Numbered from the stretch's first letter, positions 8,173 to 16,736 are shown. The stretch: 32,657 nt of DNA from K189A clade bacterium (GCA_018607685.1 JABBBA010000322.1:1-32657), one strand, 5' to 3'. A program made the numbers and translations. The notes: generated from the letters alone by a model not told the origin.

Positions 8173-8697
8173 ATGGACAAGCCAACAGACAGAACGGTAT
8201 TTCAGAATGCGTGGGTGGTCGATGATATAGAAGTCGCCTGCCGAAAATGGGTGGATGAACTTGGTGTCGGCCCCTTTCATATCGCAGACTACACGCCCGA
8301 GACTTTCGACGAGATCACCTATCACGGGCAACCCTCGGAGCTCGCCATGAGAGTGGGTATTGCCCAGGCGGGTAATGTTCAAATCGAGTTGATCGAGCCG
8401 ATCAGCGAAGAATGTGCCTACCGCGACTCGGTCCCCAAAGGAACGATGGCCTTTCATCACATGTGCGTCTGGACGCTGGACTTTGAAGCTGATCACGCCT
8501 ACTTCGATAAACTCGGGTATCCGGCAGCCAATACCGGCAAGCTGGGCGATATCGAATTTGCCTATTTCGACACTCGCCCCTTACTCGGTTGCATGCTTGA
8601 GGTCGTCACCAAAGCCGACTCGGTGGTGCAGAACTTTGAGTCCTATAAAGAAATCGCAAAGAACTGGGACGGCAAGGATCCGATCCGATACCGATGA
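8173..8697 (+). CDS. VOC/glyoxalase-family protein
   Basis: A 174-aa protein of the vicinal-oxygen-chelate superfamily, with two beta-alpha-beta-beta-beta repeats: the first from FQNAWVVDDIEVACRKW to VQIELIEP, the second from FHHMCVWTLDFEADHAYF to GCMLEVV. Potential metal ligands are the glutamate in QIELIEP, a histidine in FHHMCVW and the glutamate in CMLEVV. VOC enzymes include extradiol dioxygenases, glyoxalases and epimerases; this length fits glyoxalase or methylmalonyl-CoA-epimerase-like types. TGGAGAA precedes the ATG. The stop overlaps the next gene by 4 nt, so it is co-translated with the SDR. It is a close paralogue of the gene at 20842-21360, sharing the N-terminus MDKPTDRT and the tail NWDGKDPIR. 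Substrate unknown. Confidence 0.85.
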   Translation: MDKPTDRTVFQNAWVVDDIEVACRKWVDELGVGPFHIADYTPETFDEITYHGQPSELAMRVGIAQAGNVQIELIEPISEECAYRDSVPKGTMAFHHMCVWTLDFEADHAYFDKLGYPAANTGKLGDIEFAYFDTRPLLGCMLEVVTKADSVVQNFESYKEIAKNWDGKDPIRYR

Positions 8698-9470
8698 GAG
8701 GAGAGCTTGACGAAAAGGTCATACTGATCACCGGAGCAACCTCCGGAATTGGTCTCGCAACTGCTCGGCATTTCTCTACTCTCGGGGCCTGCGTCGTCGG
8801 CGCCGCGCGTTCGCACGACAAGGGCCGAGAGTTTCTGGAACAGTTATCGGTGGATAATGCCAATGTTCGGTTCATTGCCACAGATGTCACTATCAATGAT
8901 CAAGTGAAACAAATGCTGGCCTTTGCCTTGGATGAATTTGGTCGCCTGGATTTTGCATTCAACAATGCCGGTATCTTTATCAAGGAACCGCTCTTGGACG
9001 AACACGAGGAAGATATCTGGGATACGGTGATGAGCTCCAATCTCAAAAGTGTTTACCGCTGCATGAAGCACGAGGTCAAGGCTATGCTGCAGTCAAAACC
9101 AGCCGGCGGGGTGATCATTAACAATGCCTCCATCGTCGGGCATCGCGGCTCTACAGCATCGGGTTTGGCCTACACCACCGCAAAACACGGCGTAATCGGC
9201 CTGACCAGACAAGCCGCTCTCAGCTACGTTGATCAAAATATTCGCATAAACGCTGTATCACCCGGGCCGACACTCACGGCCGCTACAAGCGCGGGATTAA
9301 GCGGGTCCGAGGAAGAAGTTACAGCTCGCCTCACATCCCTGAATCCAACAGGCAGGACTGTCCCTGCCGAGCAGATCGCAAAGACAGTCGCATTCTTGTG
9401 TTCTTCGGCGGCCAGCATGATCAACGGCCACGACATTCCTCTCGATGGAGGTCAACTGGCCAAGCTTTAA
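8694..9470 (+). CDS. Short-chain dehydrogenase/reductase
   Basis: A 258-aa classical SDR. It has the TGATSGIG cofactor loop near the N-terminus, an acidic D-V-T after beta-3, the NNAG motif, the serine in NNASIVG and the Y-T-T-A-K catalytic pair. A terminal DGGQL segment is typical of the family. Its ATG overlaps the VOC stop codon (ATGA), and a Rieske oxygenase follows after 35 nt. The three genes form an operon-like cassette. The most likely role is oxidation of a hydroxyl or diol product, or reduction of a ketone, made in the same pathway. Cofactor choice (NAD or NADP) is not certain. Confidence 0.92.
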   Translation: MRGELDEKVILITGATSGIGLATARHFSTLGACVVGAARSHDKGREFLEQLSVDNANVRFIATDVTINDQVKQMLAFALDEFGRLDFAFNNAGIFIKEPLLDEHEEDIWDTVMSSNLKSVYRCMKHEVKAMLQSKPAGGVIINNASIVGHRGSTASGLAYTTAKHGVIGLTRQAALSYVDQNIRINAVSPGPTLTAATSAGLSGSEEEVTARLTSLNPTGRTVPAEQIAKTVAFLCSSAASMINGHDIPLDGGQLAKL

Positions 9471-9505
9471 CGAGCGTCGTATTATTCTGCAAGGAGGCTA
9501 TCTCT

Positions 9506-10849
9506 ATGTCTGAAGCTATTAAAAAAGAAGGACCCGTGCCCTTCACCAAAATCACGGCCGAGCGCTATATCTCCAGCGACTATATGCAGCGAGAGCGCGA
9601 TCAGTTATGGGCTAAAACCTGGTTGGTTGCCGGCGTTTCACAGGACGTTGTTGAACCCGGAGACTTCTTTGTCTTCAACCTCGAACCTGAATCTATTATC
9701 GTGTCTCGATCAGAAGCTGGCGAGCTAAACGCTTTCTTTAATGTTTGTCAGCATCGTGGCGCTCGATTGTTGCTTACCAACGCCGGGGCGATGCAAACCT
9801 ACACCTGTCCTTATCACGGTTGGGCTTATAACAATGATGGTTCACTGTGCAACGTCCCGGACGAAGATCATTTCAGTCGTGGTATCCCGAAAGATAAACT
9901 CGCGCTGCAATCGCTACGCGTTGAGGATTGGGCTGGCGCAATTTGGGTTTGCATGGACCCAGACGCTCCCGGCCTGCAGGACTACCTTGGGCCCATCATC
10001 GATCTGATTGAACCCTACCGGCCTCATGATATGGCGTTAGTCGAAGACCAGACCTGCCATCTTGATTGCAACTGGAAGGCGGTGTTCGATAATTTTGGTG
10101 AGCTTTACCACGTTGAGCACATTCATCCTCAGCATGAATTGATTTTTGATTGCCCGACCTCCACTAACGAATTTTTCGACGGTGGCCACACCCGCGTGTT
10201 GATCGATGGCTTTACCGTCAACTCAAGACTGCCAATTCCCGATGATGTGCCGCCGACACAATGGGCACAAATGGAAACGCTCGGGTTAAAGAAAGAAGAC
10301 TATACAGGTCGAGTCCTGGACGTACGCCGGGATGTTCAACTCAAGAAACGGGAACTCGGTCCCGCGCTCGGTTATAACTATGATTTGCTCTCCGACGGTC
10401 AACTTTCAGACATTGTTCAATACAACATTTTCCCCAACGTTGTACTCGTACTGCAGCCGGAGGAATACTGGATCCTGCGCTCAAGGCCACACCCCACGGA
10501 TCCGAACAAATGTTACTGGGACAAGTTTGCGCTAAGGATGCTGCCTGATACCAGCATTCAGGAAAAAGCGACAGATAAGTTTCCGGCGTTGCAGAATCGG
10601 GCGAACGTATCGTTCAACCTCGATCAGACCTCCGACGGTACTGTACGACCGGAGCACGATGAGTTCGATCAGGAGGCCATTATCGCGGGTGAAAAAACCA
10701 TGACGATCACCCTTGATCAAGACATCCATCTCATTCGCGATGTACAAAAGGGAATGCACTCGCGGGGTTTTCGTGAAGCATGGCTAAACGACGATGAAGC
10801 GCGTGTTCAGCATTATCACAGCTGGATAGACCGTTACATGAGGGAGTAA
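9506..10849 (+). CDS. Rieske non-heme iron oxygenase, alpha subunit
   Basis: About 447 aa. The Rieske cluster ligands are C81-x-H83 (CQHRGARLL) and C101-x2-H104 (CPYHGWAY). The mononuclear iron site is DNFGELYHVEHIH with H202 and H207, and a C-terminal aspartate lies in DQDIHLIRDVQ. The start at 9506 has a perfect AAGGAGG 8 nt upstream; an earlier in-frame ATG at 9398 lies inside the SDR gene. Family members hydroxylate aromatic rings or demethylate and hydroxylate quaternary amines and related substrates, using electrons from a reductase or ferredoxin. No beta subunit or reductase is adjacent; the Rieske ferredoxin at 20537-20842 is the only candidate partner in view. It ends the VOC-SDR-Rieske cassette. 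Confidence 0.93.
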   Translation: MSEAIKKEGPVPFTKITAERYISSDYMQRERDQLWAKTWLVAGVSQDVVEPGDFFVFNLEPESIIVSRSEAGELNAFFNVCQHRGARLLLTNAGAMQTYTCPYHGWAYNNDGSLCNVPDEDHFSRGIPKDKLALQSLRVEDWAGAIWVCMDPDAPGLQDYLGPIIDLIEPYRPHDMALVEDQTCHLDCNWKAVFDNFGELYHVEHIHPQHELIFDCPTSTNEFFDGGHTRVLIDGFTVNSRLPIPDDVPPTQWAQMETLGLKKEDYTGRVLDVRRDVQLKKRELGPALGYNYDLLSDGQLSDIVQYNIFPNVVLVLQPEEYWILRSRPHPTDPNKCYWDKFALRMLPDTSIQEKATDKFPALQNRANVSFNLDQTSDGTVRPEHDEFDQEAIIAGEKTMTITLDQDIHLIRDVQKGMHSRGFREAWLNDDEARVQHYHSWIDRYMRE

Positions 10850-10858
10850 ACCGTTCCC

Positions 10859-11185
10859 CTACGCCGTTAACGCCTTGATTTCGTCGTCAGACAAACCCGC
10901 GATTTGTGCCGACTTGTAAATCGATGACCAGAGTTGATCATCCGGAGGGATACCGTGCTCGGATCTGACTAACATGGTTTCTCTCTCAGGATCACCGGGC
11001 AGCCTCACACGATCGTGACCTACCGCTGGCTGCGAGTCTCGCAGCCAGTCAAACATTCCTTCAACCTCGCGCTGAAAGGATTCAAGACCATCGAACACGT
11101 TCGGGTCAATGATGAGCTCCAGCATATGATTAATCGTGGCATTCTTTTGTTTCTCGACATTCTGCATGGTCCATTCTCCGGCGAG
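10859..11185 (-). pseudogene. C-terminal fragment of an Ldh2-type malate/lactate dehydrogenase
   Basis: Translation from 11185 gives LAGEWTMQ, then TINHMLELIIDPN, EVEGM and DRVRLPGDPERE, ending in a normal C-terminus. It aligns without gaps to the last ~110 residues of the Ldh2-family gene at 19462 (once that gene's frameshift is corrected), with roughly two-thirds identity by eye. Everything upstream, including the catalytic and NAD(P)-binding regions, is missing. The homology ends at about 11186, where the IS91-like transposase piece begins. The internal ATG at 11165 gives a 102-aa frame, but that would not be a functional enzyme. Confidence 0.75.
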
Positions 11186-11187
11186 CC

Positions 11188-11216
11188 ATTGAAGACCCAG
11201 ACGTTATCGAAAAGGT
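11188..11216 (+). repeat. 29-bp direct repeat, right copy
   Basis: Starts ATTGAAGACCCAGACG and ends at GAAAAGGT. Same orientation as 7698-7726, with two mismatches. It abuts the truncated Ldh2 fragment on its left and continues into the transposase C-terminus on its right. Confidence 0.85.
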
Positions 11217-11307
11217 ATTGAAGCATCCTGGGCTTGATGAGGCGTCACAGGCCAGTAACCGATCACCGCCAGAAGGTCTCTTCCCGCATTCGACCCAACT
11301 ATTCTGA
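11188..11307 (+). mobile_element. IS91-like transposase C-terminal remnant, right piece
   Basis: The frame reads IEDPDVIEKVLKHPGLDEA, then SNRSPPEGLFPHSTQLF and a stop at 11305-11307. The IEDPxVI block and the proline-rich PPxGLF tail are typical of the extreme C-terminus of IS91-family transposases. Only 39 codons remain. Its first 29 nt repeat the end of the left piece (7698-7726). Joined at that repeat, the two pieces give one uninterrupted transposase C-terminus apart from the TAA at 7677. Confidence 0.7.
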
Positions 11308-11356
11308 CGTCTGCTAACGCTGGTGGGGTCTAACTCGGCTTGGTTGCCGTTAATGG

Positions 11357-11769
11357 TCACGCTTTGATCGACGTCCGATCGGCGAGCGGTGGCGGAGCGG
11401 TTAATGTGGGCGTGAGTATGACGTCATAACTGTGAAGTAGTTGCTCAAGTCGGTCGTAGGTGCGGGACCGACTGATTGCATCGGCCTGTAAACGGACACC
11501 ATTAGTTGTGAACTTCTTTTCGTCTAATAGGCCTTGCAGAGCTAGCCCTAGACGTCTTTGTGCTTCTGTCGGCATCTGGCAGCGAGATTAGAAGCCGTCA
11601 TCTGCGTCGTAACACCAGGATCGAACGACGTTGGATCATCGGCGGCAACGTCTATGACGACACCCTGTTCAGCGATCTTATCGATGGCTTGCTCGACGAT
11701 AACTAAGTACTGAGCGTCAGCGGCGTTGCCTCCCATCGCAGGAACGAACAATGCGCGTCGACCATTCAT
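11357..11769 (-). pseudogene. Truncated and frameshifted amidase-signature family remnant
   Basis: Two overlapping frames are pieces of one amidase (GatA/AmiE-type). The first (from 11769) reads MNGRRALFVPAMGGNAADAQ and EQAIDKIAEQGVVIDV, then drifts off. The second picks up after a one-base shift near 11577 with PTEAQRRLGLALQGLL and the highly typical YDVILTPTLTAPPP. The N-terminal part with the Ser-Ser-Lys catalytic triad is missing, and the C-terminus ends early (LADRTSIKA) next to the transposase remnant. The fragment follows the sulfatase stop by 32 nt on the same strand, so an amidase may once have belonged to that operon. Confidence 0.65.
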
Positions 11770-11801
11770 TGCAAGAGGGTACAGGAAGAATAAACCAAAA
11801 T

Positions 11802-14132
11802 TTATTGAGAACTTAACCCCGCTTCAAACCGACCCTTAATCTCAGCTTGCTTTACCTCAACGGTCGTTTCGGACAATCGCTCGAGAGTTACACCCACTAT
11901 GTCCCCAGTAAACGGGAAATTATGCGGATAGGGGCCAACGGGCGAACCTGTATCCCTGCCTACGTCAAATGTTTCACCGCTCATGGAGAAAATCACCGGA
12001 ACCGTTTTTTCTATTCTTTTCTCCTCCACCAGGACGCCGTCGATCAGCAGGGTCACTATGCCACCGGCGGCGAAACCGCCATCATGAAGGTACTCAACTA
12101 TGAGTTCGTGTTCACCTGCCCCAGGAGCCGCTTTCGATTCCAACAGGGTCAACTCATGACCAAACCAGTTATAGAGATAACTCGGTTTACCTTCTTCATT
12201 CAGGTAGAGACTCCAGCCAGCCATGTTGCCACCTTGACAGGCAATTACCCCATTTGCGGCACCTTCATTGATGATGATGTCAGCGGTAATTCTATGCGAC
12301 ACATTCTTGAGGTTAATCACCGAGGACTCAGGCATTCGAGTATGAACGGTGGTGTAGGTCATTTTAGTGTGCCCTTCCAGCGAATGTGGCACAGAGTAGT
12401 CACCGCTTCGTTTCGATGAAGCATCTCTTAGAGGATATATGCCATATTGTTCGGCCTCACTTTCAAACAGTGCGCGCAACTGTTTTAGTTTTTCTGGTTC
12501 CTGAGCCGCAAGGTTATGGCCCTGAGAGAAGTCGTTAGCGATGTTGTACAGCTCCCAATCCTCTTGGGAGCCATCAAACTCATACCCTGCAAAACGAATC
12601 CAGGGTAACCGGCCATGGAAGCACGAAGCGATCCAGCCGTCCTGATAGATCGCTCTGTTACCCAAAATTTCAAAATACTGTGTGCTGTGAGTACTCGGCG
12701 CATCAGCATTATCAAAGCTGTAAACCATGCTGGTGCCATGAACGGTATCCTGGGTGATTCCGTTGACCCGCTCCGGCGCATTGATTCCGGTCAGCTCGAG
12801 AATGGTGGGAAACAAATCTATGACGTGATGAAATTGTGTACGAAGCTCACCCTGCGACTTTATGGACCCCGGCCAGGAGATTGCCATTGCATTTCTCGTC
12901 CCCCCGAAATGTGAAGCCACCTGTTTCATCCATTGAAAGGGTGAATCCAAGGCCCACGCCCAACCTACATTAAAATGGTTCTCACATTTGTCGGTGCCGA
13001 AATCACCCATGTGATCGAGCAGCCACTGCGGATCTTCGTGGACACCATTTTGAAATGAAGGCGCACTCCAGGCGCCATGTACGGTGCCTTCGGCGGAAGC
13101 ACCGTTGTCACCCGTGAGATAAATAATCAGGGTTTCGTCAAAACAATCTATTGCGCTGAGACTATCAATAACGCGCTCTACCTGGGCGTCGGTATGCGCC
13201 ATGAAACCGGCAAAGACTTCCATTAACCGTGATGCAACCGGTTTGTATTCGTCAGGGTATTCGTCCCAGCTTGGAACCTCATCCGGACGTTCTGTCAGTT
13301 TGGTTCCAGGCGGGATAACACCTGATTCCAACTGACGTGCGTAAATCTCTTCTCTTAGCTGATCCCAACCAGCTTCAAACTGACCTTTAAATCGATCGCT
13401 CCACTCTGGCGCAACATGATGCGGTGCGTGGACCGCAGCCGGAGCAAAATAACAGAAAAAGGGTTTGTCCGGTGCGGATACTTTCTGTCTTGCGATCCAC
13501 TCGATGGCTTTGTCAGCGAGGTCTTCCGTCAGGTGATAATTGTCCTTGTCCAGGTGCGGCTCGATCGGGGTTGTCTGATCATAGACCGGCGGCTCCCAAT
13601 GCGATGCTTCGGCCCCGATGATCCCGTAAAAACGCTCGAAGCCCATCCCAGTTGGCCAACGGTCAAAAGGACCAGCCGGATTTTGCTCCCAGGACGGTGT
13701 TAAGTGCCACTTGCCAAAGCATCCCGTTGAATACCCACTTTGTTTCAGTATCTCGGCAATCGTCGCGGTTTCAGGTGGTATCGCGCTGTCATACGCAGGA
13801 AAACTGTTGGCGATCTCCGTAATGCCACCCATATGAACACTATGATGATTACGCCCCGTCAACAGCGAAGCTCTGGTTGGAGAACACAGCGCCGTGGTAT
13901 GGAATTGGTTGTATCGCAGTCCCGCCGCAGCCACTTTGTCGACGCCCGGGGTTGGTATAGGACCACCAAAAGTACTGCAGGTACCAAACCCTACATCATC
14001 CAGCATCACCAACAATATGTTCGGCGCACCCTTGGCTTTCTTTTCCAGGGAAAGACGTCTGGGTTCCGATTCACTGTGCAGCCGATTGACCTTTCCTGTA
14101 AAAGGAGGCGTTGGATTCGGAATACTACTCAT
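11802..14132 (-). CDS. Sulfatase (arylsulfatase-type, formylglycine-dependent)
   Basis: A 776-aa sulfatase of the alkaline-phosphatase superfamily. The C-x-P-x-R signature is Cys83 in ALCSPTRASLLTGR, the residue converted to formylglycine by an FGE-type maturase, none of which is in this window. Metal-binding aspartates lie in MLDDVGFG (45-46), with a later TGDNGAS block. The extra C-terminal ~200 residues form a beta-rich domain seen in long arylsulfatases. No signal peptide is visible, so it may be cytoplasmic. The ATG overlaps the stop of the MBL-fold alkylsulfatase-like gene (ATGA), so the two are translationally coupled. It would hydrolyse sulfate esters, but the organic part is unknown. 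Confidence 0.93.
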   Translation of the reverse strand: MSSIPNPTPPFTGKVNRLHSESEPRRLSLEKKAKGAPNILLVMLDDVGFGTCSTFGGPIPTPGVDKVAAAGLRYNQFHTTALCSPTRASLLTGRNHHSVHMGGITEIANSFPAYDSAIPPETATIAEILKQSGYSTGCFGKWHLTPSWEQNPAGPFDRWPTGMGFERFYGIIGAEASHWEPPVYDQTTPIEPHLDKDNYHLTEDLADKAIEWIARQKVSAPDKPFFCYFAPAAVHAPHHVAPEWSDRFKGQFEAGWDQLREEIYARQLESGVIPPGTKLTERPDEVPSWDEYPDEYKPVASRLMEVFAGFMAHTDAQVERVIDSLSAIDCFDETLIIYLTGDNGASAEGTVHGAWSAPSFQNGVHEDPQWLLDHMGDFGTDKCENHFNVGWAWALDSPFQWMKQVASHFGGTRNAMAISWPGSIKSQGELRTQFHHVIDLFPTILELTGINAPERVNGITQDTVHGTSMVYSFDNADAPSTHSTQYFEILGNRAIYQDGWIASCFHGRLPWIRFAGYEFDGSQEDWELYNIANDFSQGHNLAAQEPEKLKQLRALFESEAEQYGIYPLRDASSKRSGDYSVPHSLEGHTKMTYTTVHTRMPESSVINLKNVSHRITADIIINEGAANGVIACQGGNMAGWSLYLNEEGKPSYLYNWFGHELTLLESKAAPGAGEHELIVEYLHDGGFAAGGIVTLLIDGVLVEEKRIEKTVPVIFSMSGETFDVGRDTGSPVGPYPHNFPFTGDIVGVTLERLSETTVEVKQAEIKGRFEAGLSSQ

Positions 14133-15886
14133 GAACGAGCACCGGCGTCAGTAGTGCTCAAACCTGGCGAATCGAAACAATCAAAGAACGCGAGCACCGC
14201 TTCGCTATCCGTTGCAGAAGCGTCGCCGCCTGATAACAGTTCAACCAATTTTTGTTTACCCCCCAAAACTTCTGCCCACTGCGAGTGACGGATGCTTAGT
14301 GAGAGGTCAAATGACTCACCTGTTGTAGGTACTGCAACCTGGTTACGAATATGTAACCCCGCACTAGTGCCATCGTCGAACTCAATGCGCAGCGACTGAT
14401 TAAGATCACCGGCGACATCGGGCTTCAACAGCACCTTAAGTGTTGTGACTGACTGACTGGCGGTTTGAGATCGAACTTCCGCCACACGGAAACGGTGGCC
14501 GCGAAACCGCTCAAGGTCCAACGACCCTTCAAGCTCTAGTGCTCTGGTTAAGCACCAGTTGCGAACGTTTGCTGAAGTTGTCGAGCGAGCAATGCCTTTT
14601 AGACCAGCGGCCAAACGGTTGCGATCCTCTTGGTCACCTGCATCGGCTCGGCCCCGTTTATTAAGATCACCCCGTACGAGCCAGGTTGCCAGCTCAATGG
14701 CCCAGCGAAAATCCATCGACTCCAATGCCGTATCAATCCTTGATCGCACGGCCGGTTTCCCGCCGAATCCCTCAATGAGTTTTTGCGCGCGATCTGGCGA
14801 AGGTGTTGGAAACAATTTCGATTCATCTTCATCAAACCAGCCAAACAGGCCGCTGTAGACTTGACGGACATGATGTTCAACTACTCCGTACAACTGCGCG
14901 GTCATGTAGTGCTCTGAAAAATGTTCCGGCAGTTTCACAAAAGAGACGAGTTCATCGAGCGTTAAGCCAAGATTGGCACCACGAACGGTTTGATCCCAAA
15001 TAAACTGAATGGCATCTCTATAGTTTGTGATCGATTTCAATATCTCACTCGATCCTTCGACAGGCGGTCCGTGTGCTCCCAGCAAATAGTCGGCGCCTAG
15101 CTCAGCCATTTCATCCAAACCTTTCAATAGGATTCGTGGATCCCGGTACTCCTCTCCTCTGATTGCAAAGACATTAAAAAGTGCTGGCCACAACAAATTG
15201 TTAATCGCAAGGCTCAGCTCCGGAAACCAAATGGTGATCGAGTCCGTCGCATCAGAAGGCGCCGGGAGGCACTCAACTTTGAGCCCTGCGATCTCAAACT
15301 CAGCCCGTTCATCAAAGGTATGTTGCGCTGGCAGATGACCAGGGGTAAACGGCGCATGCGCAGGATTGCGCAGGAATTTGCCCAAGCCGACATTGACGAT
15401 GCCATCCGGACCGTCGGGCGGCAGCATCACAGCAAATTGATGAACCAGTCCACGCGCTCCCCGCGGTCCTACTTCACCGCCGAAGCGGCGCAGGTTCTCT
15501 TCAATGCCGCTGTGTCCATAGATAGGAAGATCATCTAATCCTGAAGCCTTAACTACAGCGGTTGTACCGCCCACATAGTGAAAGTGTGTATAGATACAAG
15601 CAACAATAGGTGCATTTGTCTCTTTTCTGATGGCCGTGAGCGCAGCATCCATTTCCTCGACGCACTCCCCCGTGTCAATAACAATCAATCCGGCGGGACC
15701 TTCTACGAATGACTGATTCGATAAACCATTGCCCACATAGGTCCAGGCTTTTTCACCAACACGATAGAGTTTTTCTTCCAGCCTTTTACTGTGTTCAATA
15801 GTCGCCGGGTGGGCAAGCTGGCCATTTGGGCCTGTGCCAGTTTGGCCCGGTAAAAACGAGTCGGGAATGCGAAGGAAGTCAGTCAC
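14129..15886 (-). CDS. MBL-fold alkyl sulfatase-like hydrolase with variant metal motif
   Basis: A 585-aa protein with the layout of SdsA1/BDS1 alkylsulfatases. An N-terminal metallo-beta-lactamase domain (about 45-290: WTYVGNGLSNQSFVEG, IDTGEC, YTHFHYVGGT, GAHGPPVEG) is followed by an alkylsulfatase dimerisation domain (about 330-460: YSGLFGWFDED, MDFRWAIELATWLV) and an SCP2-like C-terminal domain. The canonical H-x-H-x-D-H zinc motif is H101-F-H103-Y-V-G here, lacking the Asp-His pair, so metal binding must differ. It starts at GTG with an AAGAGAAG Shine-Dalgarno, 13 nt after the LLM gene, and overlaps the sulfatase start. A role on alkyl sulfates or a related ester is inferred from family and context. 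Confidence 0.85.
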   Translation of the reverse strand: MTDFLRIPDSFLPGQTGTGPNGQLAHPATIEHSKRLEEKLYRVGEKAWTYVGNGLSNQSFVEGPAGLIVIDTGECVEEMDAALTAIRKETNAPIVACIYTHFHYVGGTTAVVKASGLDDLPIYGHSGIEENLRRFGGEVGPRGARGLVHQFAVMLPPDGPDGIVNVGLGKFLRNPAHAPFTPGHLPAQHTFDERAEFEIAGLKVECLPAPSDATDSITIWFPELSLAINNLLWPALFNVFAIRGEEYRDPRILLKGLDEMAELGADYLLGAHGPPVEGSSEILKSITNYRDAIQFIWDQTVRGANLGLTLDELVSFVKLPEHFSEHYMTAQLYGVVEHHVRQVYSGLFGWFDEDESKLFPTPSPDRAQKLIEGFGGKPAVRSRIDTALESMDFRWAIELATWLVRGDLNKRGRADAGDQEDRNRLAAGLKGIARSTTSANVRNWCLTRALELEGSLDLERFRGHRFRVAEVRSQTASQSVTTLKVLLKPDVAGDLNQSLRIEFDDGTSAGLHIRNQVAVPTTGESFDLSLSIRHSQWAEVLGGKQKLVELLSGGDASATDSEAVLAFFDCFDSPGLSTTDAGARS

Positions 15887-15899
15887 GTTTTCTTCTCTT

Positions 15900-16736
15900 T
15901 TAGTTTTTCAGTAAGTCGGTATAGCCATCCAGAATCGTTAATACTTTATCTCTGCTGGCCGGGGGAAGGGCAAGAATGGATCGGTCGATGCCTGCAGCCT
16001 GGTAGCCATCGAGTGTTGCTTTGTCGGCTCGAGCGCCAAAGATGCTGACAGAGAGGGTGGACATGTCTCTGCCCGCTTCGTCTGCGATTCGTTTCAGTCG
16101 TGCGAGATTCTCGGCTGCATCAAAACCATGACGGGCCCTCGGTAACCAGCCTTCACAATAATCTACAACTCTACGCAGGGTGTAGTCGGTTTCACCGCCC
16201 AGAATGACGGGGGGTGGTGTCTGCACGGGTTTAGGATGCTGCCAGGTAGCGTCAAAATTGACGTGTTCCCCATGGAATTCTGCTTCTTCTTCACACCAGA
16301 GTTGTTTCATCGCCAGAACCTGTTCTTTCATTCTGGCGAATCGCTCGTTGTATTTCGTCCCGTGCTGCCGCATCTCTTCAACATTCCATCCTCCGCCTAT
16401 CCCAAACAGGAAGCGTCCATTCGACATGCGGTCCAGACTCGCAACTGATTTTGCAGTGGTAATGGTGTCTCTCTGCGGGAGTAAACAAATACCAGTGCCA
16501 AGCTTCAGTTTTTTAGTCACCGCAGCGGCGAAAGACAATCCGACAAAGGGATCATAGGTATGGGAGTACTCTTTGGGAAGGTCGGCGCCGCCGGGCCATG
16601 CCGACTCTCGACTGGCGGGGATATGAGTATGTTCGGGGATAAACAGGGATTCAAAACCCCGGTCTTCCAGTTCCCTGGCCAGTTCATCCATTTGGATAGT
16701 GTAGTCAGTAGCAAAAATCAGTACGCCAATCTTCAT
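15900..16736 (-). CDS. LLM-class (luciferase-like) flavin oxidoreductase
   Basis: A 278-aa TIM-barrel protein of the luciferase-like monooxygenase superfamily, in the branch often annotated as F420-dependent oxidoreductases. Typical blocks are the N-terminal MKIGVLIFATDY, GFESLFIPEHTH, LKLGTGICLLPQRDTITTAK, GRFLFGIGGGWNVEEM and PPVILGGE. Whether the cofactor is F420 or FMN cannot be told from sequence alone. It is the first gene of a tight minus-strand run with the MBL alkylsulfatase-like gene and the sulfatase. LLM enzymes include alkanesulfonate monooxygenases, so an oxygenative role in organosulfur use fits the neighbours, but this is inference. Confidence 0.88.
   Translation of the reverse strand: MKIGVLIFATDYTIQMDELARELEDRGFESLFIPEHTHIPASRESAWPGGADLPKEYSHTYDPFVGLSFAAAVTKKLKLGTGICLLPQRDTITTAKSVASLDRMSNGRFLFGIGGGWNVEEMRQHGTKYNERFARMKEQVLAMKQLWCEEEAEFHGEHVNFDATWQHPKPVQTPPPVILGGETDYTLRRVVDYCEGWLPRARHGFDAAENLARLKRIADEAGRDMSTLSVSIFGARADKATLDGYQAAGIDRSILALPPASRDKVLTILDGYTDLLKN

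Noticed and set aside
9398-9505. Upstream ATG extension of the Rieske oxygenase
   Set aside because: It lies inside the SDR gene, and the ATG at 9506 has a perfect AAGGAGG site.
10850-10880. Terminator after the Rieske oxygenase
   Set aside because: No convincing stem and T-run was found.
11847-12419. 190-aa plus-strand frame
   Set aside because: Antisense to the well-supported sulfatase gene and without family features.
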